64,000 bases of DNA from Tridacna crocea (taxonomy: Eukaryota > Mollusca > Bivalvia > Cardiida > Cardiidae), in the NCBI GenBank assembly GCA_943736015.1, contig OX031071.1, positions 15,410,119 through 15,474,118 of the forward strand, given 5' to 3'. Shown piece after piece: positions 23,444-32,703 of this stretch (its first letter is position 1; the number at the start of each line of letters is the position of its first letter). Under the pieces are notes generated by a model, which saw nothing but the letters and a program-made list of their open reading frames with translations, did no database searches and had not been told where the DNA came from. The position numbers and the translations under genes were made by a program.

Positions 23444-23706
23444 TGGCTTGCAACACGCGAAAAGGGGCATTCGGACATTTGCGTAAAGTGTCGTCTCGGA
23501 TCAGCCTGCGCAGTCAGCGCAGGCTAATCCGAGACGGCACTTTCCGTTTTTATGCAATTTTCTGTTTTGCGCAAGTCTACTGTAGCACAAAGTCTAATGT
23601 AGTCGTAAAGTGCCATCTCGGATTAGGCAGCGCGGACTGCACAGGCTGATCCGAGAAGACACTTTACGCAAATGTCCAAATGCTCATATTCGTGTGTTGC
23701 AAGCCA
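23444..23706. mobile_element. F4 foldback element
   Basis: Type description for F4. About 260 bp with terminal inverted repeats of about 70 bp beginning GGCTTGCAACACGCGAAAAG and continuing ATTTGCGTAAAGTGTC and TCTCGGATCAGCCTGCG. Each arm contains an inner GCCTGCGCAG inverted pair, and there is a spacer of about 50 bp with AATTTTCTGTTTTGCGCAAG. No coding capacity. It is a MITE-like foldback; the superfamily is not clear to me. Confidence 0.85.
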
Positions 23707-23789
23707 GTCATAGGAAGGTTTATCCTGCTAATAACCAACTAAAAGAAAATTTCTATTCGATAATAAAACGTCGAATATTGCAATCTCAA

Positions 23790-23928
23790 ATTGTGTTTTT
23801 TTCTTTAGAATAACATCTCCTTATCGGACAGTGTGGATCCAAGATCAGACTGCACGTTCTGTGCAGTCTGATCTTATTCCACACTAGCCGCAAAAGTTCT
23901 GAGTCGAGCTTAGCAACCTAAGGGTTAA
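23790..23928 (+). mobile_element. M3 MITE (5' truncated)
   Basis: Core AGATCAGACTGCACG with complement, outer stem GGACAGTGTGGATCC / CCACACTAGCC, and an intact right end TTAGCAACCTAAGGGTTAA. Confidence 0.78.
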
Positions 23929-23943
23929 GTCCAACAATTGACT

Positions 23944-24070
23944 TGATATACAGGTAGAGTGGTCCTTGGACATACAGAAAATCTACAGATAGCAAAAAGC
24001 CTGCGCAGACTGACATAGGTCGATACTTTTTGCAGATACGTTAAGTCTCCTTTTCACAGAGCATACCTGA
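23944..24070. mobile_element. F5 repeat, degraded
   Basis: GTAGAGTGGTCCTTGGACA followed by CCTGCGCAGACTGACA, GTCGATACTTTTTGCAGA and TTTTCACAGAGCATACC. The same order of words recurs at 36,651-36,785 and partly at 26,795-26,915, 53,670-53,795 and 62,110-62,220. Confidence 0.55.
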
Positions 24071-24112
24071 AATAGTTGATATTTGTCGTTACATAAGTAA
24101 ATGATTCCGAAT

Positions 24113-24329
24113 TTAAATCCCTACTTTTGACGACCCTGAGAAAGAAGGCTTTAGAAAACATTGTGGGAAAAGGAGAAAATGCTGTTAACCAGCATTTTCT
24201 CCTTTTCCCACAATGTTTTCTACCCCTCACAAAAAAAAAAATTCAAATTTTCAGTCACTTTTATTTTGTCGTCTGAAAATGCTTTCGATTTGGACCAGTC
24301 TAAAATTTTGACATTTGGTAATGAGTTAA
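24113..24329 (-). mobile_element. M1 MITE
   Basis: Core ATGCTGTTAACCAGCAT, right end ATTTGGTAATGAGTTAA. The left terminus is shortened to TTAAATCCCTAC. Confidence 0.88.
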
Positions 24330-24524
24330 ACGTTAACGTTATTTGATACTTTTATGAACATACATGCAAATGAACATTTATTTTTTGTATAACCTCGATA
24401 TTTCGAAAACGAATTGGGCCAAATACTTACTTCGAGTTTCCGAGCAACTTTGAAATATCGAACGATCAGTTAAGATAACTTTCTAATGTGTCGATATTGA
24501 CCCTCACTCTGCTAAAAACTTTAT

Positions 24525-24705
24525 TAAAACTTTTAAGCCGATAGAAAAAATCTGGGCGGTGACATTCTAAACTGATCTTTTGGAGAATAATGTCTCTATA
24601 TCGGACAGATCAAGATCAGACTGCACGTTCACTGCACTCAGATTTTGACCAACAATGCCAGCAAAAGGTTAGGAGTCGCGCTGAGCAGCCTCAGGAATGA
24701 AAAAG
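24525..24705 (+). mobile_element. M3 MITE, degraded
   Basis: AAGCCGATAGAAAAAATCTG and GGAGAATAATGTCTC at the left, AGATCAGACTGCACG in the core, GAGTCGCGCTGAGCAGCC at the right. The right arm of the core is partly lost. Confidence 0.7.
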
Positions 24706-25157
24706 CAATCGCGTTTCGGAGCATTCTATGATTTGCCATTATGTTCGAAATATCGGACTTTCTAAATATGGAGTTTTTGTGGTAAACCTAGTTATTTTTC
24801 ACAACTGTTTTTTAAAATTTCTGTCACACATAATTTCTTGTCTGTACCAGATGACAAGAAAATTACCAAAAATTTCCCGAAGGGAACGGCTTTGTAGAGT
24901 ATAAGGTAAACCTGGCTAAAGTAATATGATTTATCTTGGAAAGGGTAGTAAAATATTGTGTTACAAGGGAAACTGATAATTAACTTTTCATACATTTGTT
25001 TTCGTAAGCCATACAGTGGTCATTGAAAACGTCATTATTTGGTGTAGAGTTTAATTATTGCAGGATACAAATAATTGATTTCATGGCATTTTCGCTACCA
25101 ACTGTGCAACCGAGTTTAGACGATCGAAATATACAGATAGTTCGATTGAATAATTGA
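24706..25157. other. Unannotated stretch
   Basis: AT-rich. A 67-codon minus frame (24792-24995) looks random. Nothing supported. Confidence 0.45.
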
Positions 25158-25379
25158 TTAACTCTTTATCAGAAAACATTATCCTTCTTAAAATTGAAAG
25201 CATTTGCAGACGACAATTTCATTGTGGCTCAAATGATCCAATTTTTCTTTGACAGGGGAGAAAACATTGTTGGAAAAGGAGAAAATGTTTGTTACCAGCA
25301 TTTTCTCTTTTTCCCATGTTTTCAAAAGATTTCTTTCCCATGGGGTGTAAAAAGTCGAGATTGTGTAGTAAAGAGTTAA
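25158..25379 (+). mobile_element. M1 MITE
   Basis: TTAACTCTTTATCAGAA at the left, core ATGTTTGTTACCAGCAT, right end GTAGTAAAGAGTTAA. Confidence 0.87.
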
Positions 25380-25439
25380 ATGTTTACGTAACTCAGCTTC
25401 AATAAACTACATCACAGCGACCAGTTATCTATAGGTATA

Positions 25440-25667
25440 TAACTCATTACCACACGACAATATGTTAGGCTTGTCCAAATCGAAAGCATTTGCAGACGAC
25501 AAAATGCATGTGACTGAAAATTTGAAATTTGTTTTGAGAAGGGTAGAAAACATTGTGGGAAAAGGAGAAAATGCTGGTTACCAGCATTTTCTCCTTTTCC
25601 CACAATGTTTTCTAAAGGCTTCTTTCTCAAGGTCGTCAAAAGTAGGGATTGTGTGGTAATGGGATAA
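25440..25667 (+). mobile_element. M1 MITE
   Basis: ATAACTCATTACCACACGAC at the left, perfect core ATGCTGGTTACCAGCAT, right end GTAATGGGATAA. Only about 60 bp from the previous M1 and in the same orientation. Confidence 0.9.
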
Positions 25668-25732
25668 GGTTTCACCGGTACAGTGTAAGGGATTTGAGAT
25701 CTGCGGACACTTCGACAATAAACCAATTGCCT

Positions 25733-26455
25733 TTCAATATTTTGAAATCCTATACTTTTAAGCAGGAGGGCATTATGCGCCACTTTCAATATTATGAAAT
25801 CCGAAACTTTTAAACGGAAAGGTAATTTTCACCACTTTCAATATTATACAATCCTTCACTTTGTTTTGAAAATTTTAACAGAAAATTATATGCACAACTT
25901 TCAATATTTTAAACGGATAGGTAATTCGCACCACTTTCAGTATTACAAAATCCTAAAGTTTTAAACAGATAGGTAATTCGCACCACTTTCAATTTTATGA
26001 AATCCTACATGTTTAAACTGAAAGGTAAACTGCACCACTCTCAATATTACGAAATCCTACATTTTTAAACAGAAAGGTAATTTGCACCTCTTCCAATATT
26101 ATGAAATCCTACATTTTTAAACAGCAATGTGATCTGCACCACTTTCAATATGAAATCCTACATTTTTAAACAGAAATGTAATTTGCACCACTCTCAATAT
26201 TGTGAAATCCTACATTTTTAAACAGAAATGTAATTTGCACCACTCTCAATATTATGAAATCCTACATGTTTAAACTGAAAGGTAAATTGCACCACTCTCA
26301 ACATTATGAGATCCTACATTTTTAAACAGAAAGGTAATTTGCACCTTTTCCAATATTATGAAATCCTACATTTTTAAACAGAAATGTAATTTGCACCACT
26401 CTCAATATTATGAAATCCTACATTTTTAAACAGATAATATGGGCCACCTCCAATG
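25733..26455 (+). repeat. 52-bp minisatellite
   Basis: About 13-14 head-to-tail copies of a 52-bp unit with GAAATCCTACATTTTTAAAC, AGAAAKGTAATTTGCACCAC and TCTCAATATTAT. Unit starts were checked at 25744, 25796, 26051, 26103, 26152 and 26204. The spacing is 52 except one unit of 49, which lacks three bases. Units near 25,800-25,950 are the most diverged. Confidence 0.93.
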
Positions 26456-26794
26456 TTATCTCAATAATAACAAGGTGATAAGCTACTTTTTTATGTATAT
26501 CTTACGTCTTGCCAGTACTAGATCAGACTTTATTATTATGTCTTGCCCAAGGACATTCCAGCGAAAATAATTGCGCCTCGAAGTAGGGTCGGGGGTTTTC
26601 CAAGGCTACCACTTCTGGATGTAAAAAAGTGCTTTATTCTTTATAGAAATAAAACCATTATATCTGAAGGTCTTTCAATGTTTGAGGGATGATTAAAAGA
26701 GGAAAAGAAGATCGACTGATTGAGTTACAGCTTATACCGCTATTTCAGTCATGTTATGAAGACATCTCACGTATACATGAATCATGTTCGGTGA
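26456..26794. other. Unannotated stretch
   Basis: No repeat or coding signal that I can support. Confidence 0.45.
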
Positions 26795-26921
26795 AAATGG
26801 GGTTTAATGCATTTGCAAAAAGTATCGACTCGTGTCAGCCTGCGCAGGCTGATATATGAGTCGAAGCTTTTTGCAATTGGTTAATTTTCTGTATTGCAAA
26901 GACCATTCAACTTCCTGTCGG
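26795..26921. mobile_element. F5 repeat with palindrome
   Basis: AAAAAGTATCGACTCGTGTC, then GCCTGCGCAGGC, then GACTCATATATCAGCC in inverted form, and TCGAAGCTTTTTGCAATTGG. The stem GTATCGACTC/GAGTCGAAGC flanks the GC-rich centre. Confidence 0.6.
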
Positions 26922-27176
26922 ATTTCTGTTCTAGGATCAGTCTACCTAATGATTCGGCCGGGTGTTCATTTATCTTTACAACGGTTACCCATATGGGGTG
27001 ACACCCACCGAAGAGCTGTTAATTTTGTTACGAGAGATAGTTCAGATTCAGGACGAAACCTATCTTAAGTTGCACCTGGTTCTTTAACATGCTCGAGTAC
27101 CGTCATTCATACCCTCGGTTTAACGTCTTATCCGAAAGACAATTAGTAATTGTAGACGGCCAGCCGTGGGTTAACA
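26922..27176 (-). mobile_element. SINE E copy (head truncated)
   Basis: It matches 28,604-28,860 over about 250 bp at high identity. The minus strand carries GACGTTAAACCGAGGG and GTTAAAGAACCAGGTGC, the body of a tRNA-derived SINE. The GACGTTAAACCGAGG word resembles a conserved SINE central domain I recall from molluscs and other animals. It is bracketed by 59-60 bp direct repeats (26856-26914 and 27176-27235). Confidence 0.7.
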
Positions 27177-27409
27177 TGAGTCGAAGCTTTATGCAGTTGG
27201 TTAATTTTCTGTAATGAAAAAACTCATTCAACTTCGAGTCAATTCTTAGAAAAAATGGATTTTATGACTGTGTAATAATTGTGTAATTACTTGTAAAATG
27301 CATCACAGAGGCGTGTTGGATTAAACCTCCTTTTGCCAGAGCATGGCGCACATGTGTGTCCAGGGTTTCTTCAGTGCTAGGGTAAGGGTTCTGTGAAAAC
27401 AAGTCTTGC

Positions 27410-27639
27410 TTAACTCATTACCAAACGACAAAATTTTAGGTTTGTCCAAATCGAAAGCATTTGCAGACGACAAAATAAAAGTGGCTGAAAATTTGAAATT
27501 TATTTTGTGAAGGGTAGAAAACATTGTGGGAAAAAGAGAAAATGCTGGTGACCAGCATTTTCTCCTTTTCCTACAATGTTTTCTAAAGGCTTCTGTATCA
27601 GGGTCGTCAAAAGTAGGGATTGTATGGCAATGGGTTTAG
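27410..27639 (+). mobile_element. M1 MITE
   Basis: TTAACTCATTACCAAACGAC at the left, core ATGCTGGTGACCAGCAT, right end GGCAATGGGTTTA. Confidence 0.88.
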
Positions 27640-27714
27640 CGCACTGTCATGAGGAATCAGTGCTTCCAAGTTACAACTCCTACAGTTTTACACTGATCCA
27701 CGCACGACTCCGCA

Positions 27715-27789
27715 AAAAAAAGATGGAAAGAAAGAGATAGAAAGGAGCGAGAGACAGAGAAAAAGACAGACGGACGGACGCAGTGACAA

Positions 27790-27825
<36 letters not shown>
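27715..27825 (+). repeat. GA-rich microsatellite
   Basis: Purine-rich run AAAGAGATAGAAAGGAGCGAG, then GACAGACGGACGGACG, then a pure (GA)n of about 13 units. Confidence 0.9.
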
Positions 27826-28305
27826 AACAATTGCAGTTTTAAAACCCAGATTTAATTGCCCAACAGCTTTTGAAATGATGTATTCTGAAAGGTTTTTTTT
27901 AATCTCTCACGAGATTATTTAAATCTCACGTGACGATACATGTATTGTTTATGGAATAGAGACAACGTGATCTTGATAATCGTGTCGTTTTTTTGTGAAG
28001 GCGTGATTTAATGTGGCGAGAGGAAGATTCTATTGTAGAAAATAGATTGAAACTTGCTCCTTGAAAACGTAGTCTCATGCATCTGAAAAGAAGATAAAAA
28101 CGTTTTCTGCATTCCTTGTGATATTTGTCAGTGTTTGCATGTCAAAGGAGCATTTTAACCCCAATGATACGAGCCGGTTATTAGACAAATGGACTTTATA
28201 AATTCATGATTATATTGCTACTTGCTTTGTGTAGGCCTTATACATTAGACTTCTTGAATGCATTAAACCTTCTTTTTCCAGGGCGCCGCCAACTGATCTA
28301 ATATC
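27826..28305. other. Unannotated stretch
   Basis: No gene or repeat recognised; the text at 28,230-28,290 resembles scattered F5-type sequence (GCATTAAACCTTCTTTTTCC). Confidence 0.4.
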
Positions 28306-28386
28306 GTTCGTTGGTTTACTTGCAGAGCCTCGTAACTACAGCTTGTTACAAGCTGTAGTTTCGAGGTTTTGGAAGTAAACCGGCAT
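28306..28386. mobile_element. F6 small palindrome
   Basis: GGTTTACTTGCAGAGCCTCG and AACTACAGCTTG run into their complements CAAGCTGTAGTT and TCGAGGTTTTGGAAGTAAACC. A near copy lies at 30,916-30,990. Confidence 0.7.
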
Positions 28387-28603
28387 ATGCCTTCTTTTGG
28401 TACTAAATTTAAGCCTGTTTGCTAAAAGTGGCCTATATAGTTTTTTACGCCATAAATGTATTTTTTTTTTTGTAAAATAACGATAAATGAAAAATGGTAT
28501 GCACAACAAAAAGGAGGGGGCTTATAGCATCTGCGAAAAGTATCGAGCTATGTCAGGCTGTGTAGTCCATGAAGGCTACCTGGCCGAAACTTTTCGATAT
28601 CTG

Positions 28604-28940
28604 TCCGATTTCTGTTCTAGGATCAGTCTACCTAATGATTCGGTCGGGTGTTCATTTATCTTCACCACGGTTACCCATATGGGGTGACACCCACCTGAGG
28701 GCTGTTAATTTTGTTACGAGAGATAGTTGAGATTCAGGACGAAACCTATCTTAAGTTGCACCTGGTTCTTTAACATGCTCGAGTACCGTCATTCGGACCC
28801 TCGGTTTAACGTCTTTTCCGATTTCGGATAGTCTTTCAAGACTATTAGTAATTTTAAACGGCCAGCCGCGGGGATCGAACCTATACTATTAAGTGGCCAC
28901 AGACTTGATGTTTACAAGTCATCCATTCTACTACTTGAGT
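28604..28940 (-). mobile_element. SINE E, fuller copy
   Basis: The minus strand begins with a tRNA-like head: GTAGAATGGATGACTTG (box A region) and GGTTCGATCCCCG (box B, near 28,869-28,881). The body carries GACGTTAAACCGAGGG and the 3' part is shared with 26,922-27,176. About 335 bp. Confidence 0.75.
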
Positions 28941-28944
28941 GGTG

Positions 28945-29140
28945 TTCGTGGTTGTGATGTCGGCCTCATAACCATAAAGTACTGAGTTCGATACCCGGGA
29001 GCGGGTGTTTACTTTGGGATTTTTCATTGGCCCACACTTCGGCACGAGAACTGGTGTAGTTCCCAGAAAGCAGAATCGAAAGAGATTAGTATAAATTGTA
29101 AGAACTTGTCTCTCAATCGATATAAAATAAAGTTTAAACT
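28945..29140 (+). mobile_element. SINE A copy
   Basis: Type description for SINE A. About 200 bp. tRNA-like head with GTCGGCCTCATAACC and box B GAGTTCGATACCCGG; body TTTCATTGGCCCACAC, GTGTAGTTCCCAGGAAGCAG; tail CTCAATCGATGTAAAATAAA followed by GTTTAAACTAA. This copy has TGTGATGTCGGCCTCATAACC and a complete tail. Confidence 0.85.
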
Positions 29141-29163
29141 AATTACTACTGGAAGTGTGCTGG

Positions 29164-29403
29164 TCCGCCCGGTTGGCTCAGTGGTGAGCATGTCGACTCA
29201 TGACCTAGTGTTTGTAAATTCGATTCCCGGTTGAGGTGAACTTTCTTTCCGGCGTATTTTCGCCTCTCACATCTGCTGAAGCATGTGAGAAAAGTAGTCT
29301 GTGGCTTTGGAAAGAAAGCCAGGAAACACATGTGCGTCACCGACCGCCATGATATGACCTTAGCTGTTAAAGTGGCGTTAAACCCCGTACAATCAATAGA
29401 ACC
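29164..29403 (+). mobile_element. SINE B copy
   Basis: tRNA-like head GGTTGGCTCAGTGGTGAGC and box B AATTCGATTCCCGG. The body has CTTTCTTTCCGGCG, GAAAAGTAGTCTGTGGCTTTG; the tail is AGTGGCGTTAAACCCCG and ACAATCAATAGAAC. The tail matches the common bivalve SINE tail, from recall. Confidence 0.85.
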
Positions 29404-29562
29404 AACGGTCTTAGAAAGAGGAAGTCACTTAGAGAGGTTTTTTACAGTTAAGCCTACATAGCTTCGGATTCGTAACATTTGGCTTATTCACGAGACAATG
29501 GAATGGTATGGTAATGACAGATTAACAGATAACTTTGAGCTTGTCGACGTCTTCTAATTAAC

Positions 29563-29990
29563 TATTTACTCTTTACCAGACGACAGAACTTTGGACCTCG
29601 ACACAAGTCGAAGTATTTGCAGACGACAAAGTAAATATAGTTAAAATGACGATTTCTGTCTTTCATAAGGTAGAAGACATTATGAGTAAAGGAGAAAATG
29701 CTGGTTACCAGCATTTTCTCCTTTTCTCACTACGTTTTCAAAAGCAATATTCCTCAGCTTTTTCAAGAGACCCCTCTTCATAAAACCGATCAAAACCTTT
29801 TGAATTAAGCATTTGAAAACATTGTGGGAAAAGGAGAAAATACTGATTACCAGCATTTTCCCCCTTTTCCGACTATGCTTTCTACTTTTCAACTACCATT
29901 CCAATTATTTATGCCATATGTAATTTGTAGTCTGCAAATGCTTTCTATTTGGACAAGTCCAACGTTTTTTTCTGTAAAGGGTCAGTCGGT
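29563..29990 (+). mobile_element. Double M1 MITE (two cores)
   Basis: Two M1 palindromes lie in one interval: ATGCTGGTTACCAGCAT near 29,699 and ATACTGATTACCAGCAT near 29,840. The left flank has GCAGACGACAAAGTAAA, the right flank the opposite-strand form (TGTAGTCTGCAAATGC). It looks like one M1 joined to another in inverted order, or one inserted into the other. Decayed. Confidence 0.75.
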
Positions 29991-30440
29991 AATTCCTAAT
30001 TAACAGATGCTCTCCGATAATTCCAGTGCTTGATAATCTCGTAACTCCCTTAAGTCGCTATCATCTGTTCCTTTGGGGTCCTGTCGTTCCCTGTGCATGT
30101 CATATTTTTCGAAGATTCGACGTGTCTGCTATAGCGCGCATTACTCCATCCTATACAGGAGAAAATTTATACACCGCTTAGTATTAGCAGTGGAAGAAAT
30201 GACTATAAACGTTACTTCAGTGGGAAAATGAAGCCTGTTTTTCGCTCCAAAGGTCTTGAAAATTTAATAATTTCAAAAGGGAAAAAATGGCTTTTACAAA
30301 AAACTTTTGTTTAACAGCATCTTTGAATAGTTTCTAAATATAGACTTTAGGGACACCAGGATTCGTGTAGGGTTTTTTGACAGAAAATATATATTAACAA
30401 AGATGAATCTAGGCTTATACTAAAGCCATTGCCCAATCTT
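29991..30440. other. Mostly unannotated; short shared repeat
   Basis: 30,085-30,160 (GTGCATGTCATATTTTTCG, AAGATTCGACGTGTCTGC) matches 42,785-42,855 in the same orientation. Nothing else recognised. Confidence 0.5.
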
Positions 30441-30443
30441 GTG

Positions 30444-30650
30444 GTGCCCATGGTCGTGAGGTAGAGCGTCGGCCTCATAACCTAAAGGTCCTGAGTTCGA
30501 TACCCGGGAGCAGGTGTCAACTTTCGGATTTTTCATTGGCCCACACATTCAGCGCGAGTACTGGTGTAGTTCACAGGAAGCAGAATCGAGAGAGGTTAGT
30601 ATAATTTGTAAGAACTTGTTTCTCAATCGATGTAAAATAAATATGTTTAA
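30444..30650 (+). mobile_element. SINE A copy, split by M1
   Basis: Head GTCGGCCTCATAACC, box B GAGTTCGATACCCGG, body and AATCGATGTAAAATAAA tail as in the other copies. Its terminal GTTTAA is the left border of an M1; the remaining TTAAACTAA of the tail follows the M1 at 30,872. Confidence 0.88.
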
Positions 30651-30875
30651 ATCTTTACCAAACGACAAAATTTTAGACAGGTCCAAATTGAAAGCATTTG
30701 CAGACGACAAAATAAAGGTGACTGAAAAATTGAAACTTGTTCTGGGGAGGGTAGAAAACACTGTGGGAAAAGGAGAAAATGCTGGTTACCAGCATTTTCT
30801 CCTTTTCCCACAGTGTTTTCAAAGGGCTTCTTTCTCAGGGGCGTCAAAAGTAGGGATTGTGTGGTAATGGGTTAA
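30647..30875 (+). mobile_element. M1 MITE inserted in SINE A tail
   Basis: TTAAATCTTTACCAAACGAC at the left, perfect core ATGCTGGTTACCAGCAT with the paired variant CACTGTGGG / CCCACAGTG, right end GGTAATGGGTTAA. Comparing with the SINE A tails at 38,671 and 29,127 shows that TTAA is the duplicated target. Confidence 0.93.
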
Positions 30876-30915
30876 ACTAAGCTGAGCTCAATGATAACCT
30901 GTGCATAGATTACAT

Positions 30916-30992
30916 CGTAGGTTTACTTAAGAAACCTCGTAACTAAGATTGAAACGAGCTATAGTTACGAAGTTTTTGAAGAAAAACCGACG
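30916..30992. mobile_element. F6 small palindrome
   Basis: GTAGGTTTACTTAAGAAACC and TCGTAACTA with complements TAGTTACGA and GGTTTTTCTTCAAAA-like. Second copy of the 28,306 element. Confidence 0.65.
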
Positions 30993-31109
30993 ACATGTTA
31001 GCTGAACATAGCTGAATAAATCGTACCAGGTAGCGTTTTATTGAGTAAACGTTTTTTTTTGAAATTCAAAGTAATCATTGTCATTTTGAAAATCAGTCTG
31101 GTTCTGTAC

Positions 31110-31338
31110 TTAACCCATTACCACACAATCCCTACCTTTGACGACCCTGAGAAAGAAGCCTTTAGAAAACATTGTGGGTAAAGGAGAAAATGCTGGTAAC
31201 CAGCATTTTCTCCTTTTCTCACAATGATTTCTATCCTTTCCAAAACAAACTTCAAATTTTCAACCACTTTTATTTTGCCGCCTGCAAATGCTTTCGATTT
31301 GGACAAACCTAAAAGTTTGTCGTTTGGTAAAGAGTTAA
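31110..31338 (-). mobile_element. M1 MITE
   Basis: TTAACCCATTACCACAC at the left, core ATGCTGGTAACCAGCAT, right end GTTTGGTAAAGAGTTAA. Both ends are intact. Confidence 0.92.
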
Positions 31339-31399
31339 ACTGCGAAAATCAGATAGATGTGTATTTGAAAAAAGCCACCTAGCGGAAGATTAAGGGGGA

Positions 31400-31560
31400 C
31401 CCTACGTGGTTCAGTGGCAAAATGTAGGATCATTGACCTGGAGTTCCCTGGCTCGAGCCTCACAGGATCCACTGGGTTTTTTTCCATGGGAGCTTATGAT
31501 TGATAACGTTGAAAGCTGCGTAAAATACCACCGATCGATCAATCAATTTATAGATACATA
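31400..31560 (+). mobile_element. SINE C, tRNA-derived
   Basis: Head CTACGTGGTTCAGTGGC and box B-like CTGGCTCGAGCCTCAC; tail AGCTGCGTAAAATACC followed by GATCGATCAATCAA. The only copy seen in the window. Confidence 0.6.
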
Positions 31561-32438
31561 TGTACATCCGTCTGTCCGTCTTTGTATTTTTTGTATTCTT
31601 CTCTTTTTCATGTGGACGTACGATAACGTCCATGTACATGGGCCGGAGGTCTAGATACTCTGCTAAAACTTGTTTAATTTGTATTTCGCCATGAGAGTGC
31701 AACTTCTAAGAGACTTGGTATCCAGTATCTAATCTAAACCATCTCCAGACCATGTCAACAGAATAATCTTTTCCATCTTGTTGTCTAAATTCGGTACCGG
31801 ATATTAAACTTTCAGTCTACCGGCTTATGAAAGTTTCATGAGCTTGAAGTTTAAACAGATACAGTGGGAGACATATCCCTCCGACATGTCACATAACGCC
31901 ACGCGTTCAATTTAAAAAATGGCCAAAACTAGTTCACATAATTATTTATATATGGAAAGGATTTTTAGGAGAAACGAACCCCTTTGCCTAATTCTTGAGC
32001 ATTGATCGTCTTGTAACAAGCAATTGCTCCGTTTTTCACAGTTTGCAAGATCTGCCTCATAGTTCTATTTTACCCATAAAGGGGAAAAGTTACTGCGTCA
32101 CGGAAATACGATAAGTATTTCTAACTGATGGTACTAGTTGCCAATAGACTTGTGTGAAAAGGAAAATAAAGATGGTTTGTATGGTTAAGTACTTGAGGCT
32201 CTGTAGTCATGGCATTTTAGTAAACGACAATACTTTTGTCAGGTCACAATTCAACTCTATGAAAAGTAACACTCTAATGCTCAGTATTTAGGCTGTTACC
32301 TTTTTCAAGAGTTAGACCGAAGACTTTATCCCACTAGCACATTTTTTAGCGTGTATCATGCAGCCATATTATTGTTTAACTAATAAAAGGTAACGTCGAC
32401 GTTCCCGTGCTCTGTCAGTTATCAATCAACGTTATAAA
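31561..32438. other. Unannotated stretch
   Basis: I see no gene or repeat family here. Confidence 0.4.
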
Positions 32439-32703
32439 TGGCCTGCAACACGCGAAAAGGGGCATTCTGACGTTTGCGTAAACCGTCGTCTCGAAACATT
32501 ATGGGCAGCCCGCGCAGGCTAATCCGAAGCGAAACTTTCCATTCTAACGTGATTTTCTGTTTCGCTCAAGCCTACTGTAGGACAAAATCTAATGTAGTCG
32601 TATTTAGTGCCGTCTCGGATTAGACTGCGCGGACTGCGCAGGCTGATCCGAGACGACACTTCAAGCAAATGTCCGAATGCCCCTTTTCCTGTGTTTCAAA
32701 CCA
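32439..32703. mobile_element. F4 foldback element
   Basis: GGCCTGCAACACGCGAAAAG at the left; ACTTCAAGCAAATGTCCGAA and CCCCTTTTCCTGTGTTTC at the right; spacer with TTTTCTGTTTCGCTCAAGCC. The inner GCCTGCGCAG pairs are present. It abuts the Penelope-like remnant. Confidence 0.83.

Noticed and set aside
25733-26455. CRISPR-like spacing of repeats
   Set aside because: The units are contiguous 52-bp minisatellite copies without unique spacers, and the DNA is animal.
29164-29240. tRNA gene
   Set aside because: Box A and B words are present, but no cloverleaf closes and the sequence continues into a SINE body. The same holds for SINE A, C, D and E heads.
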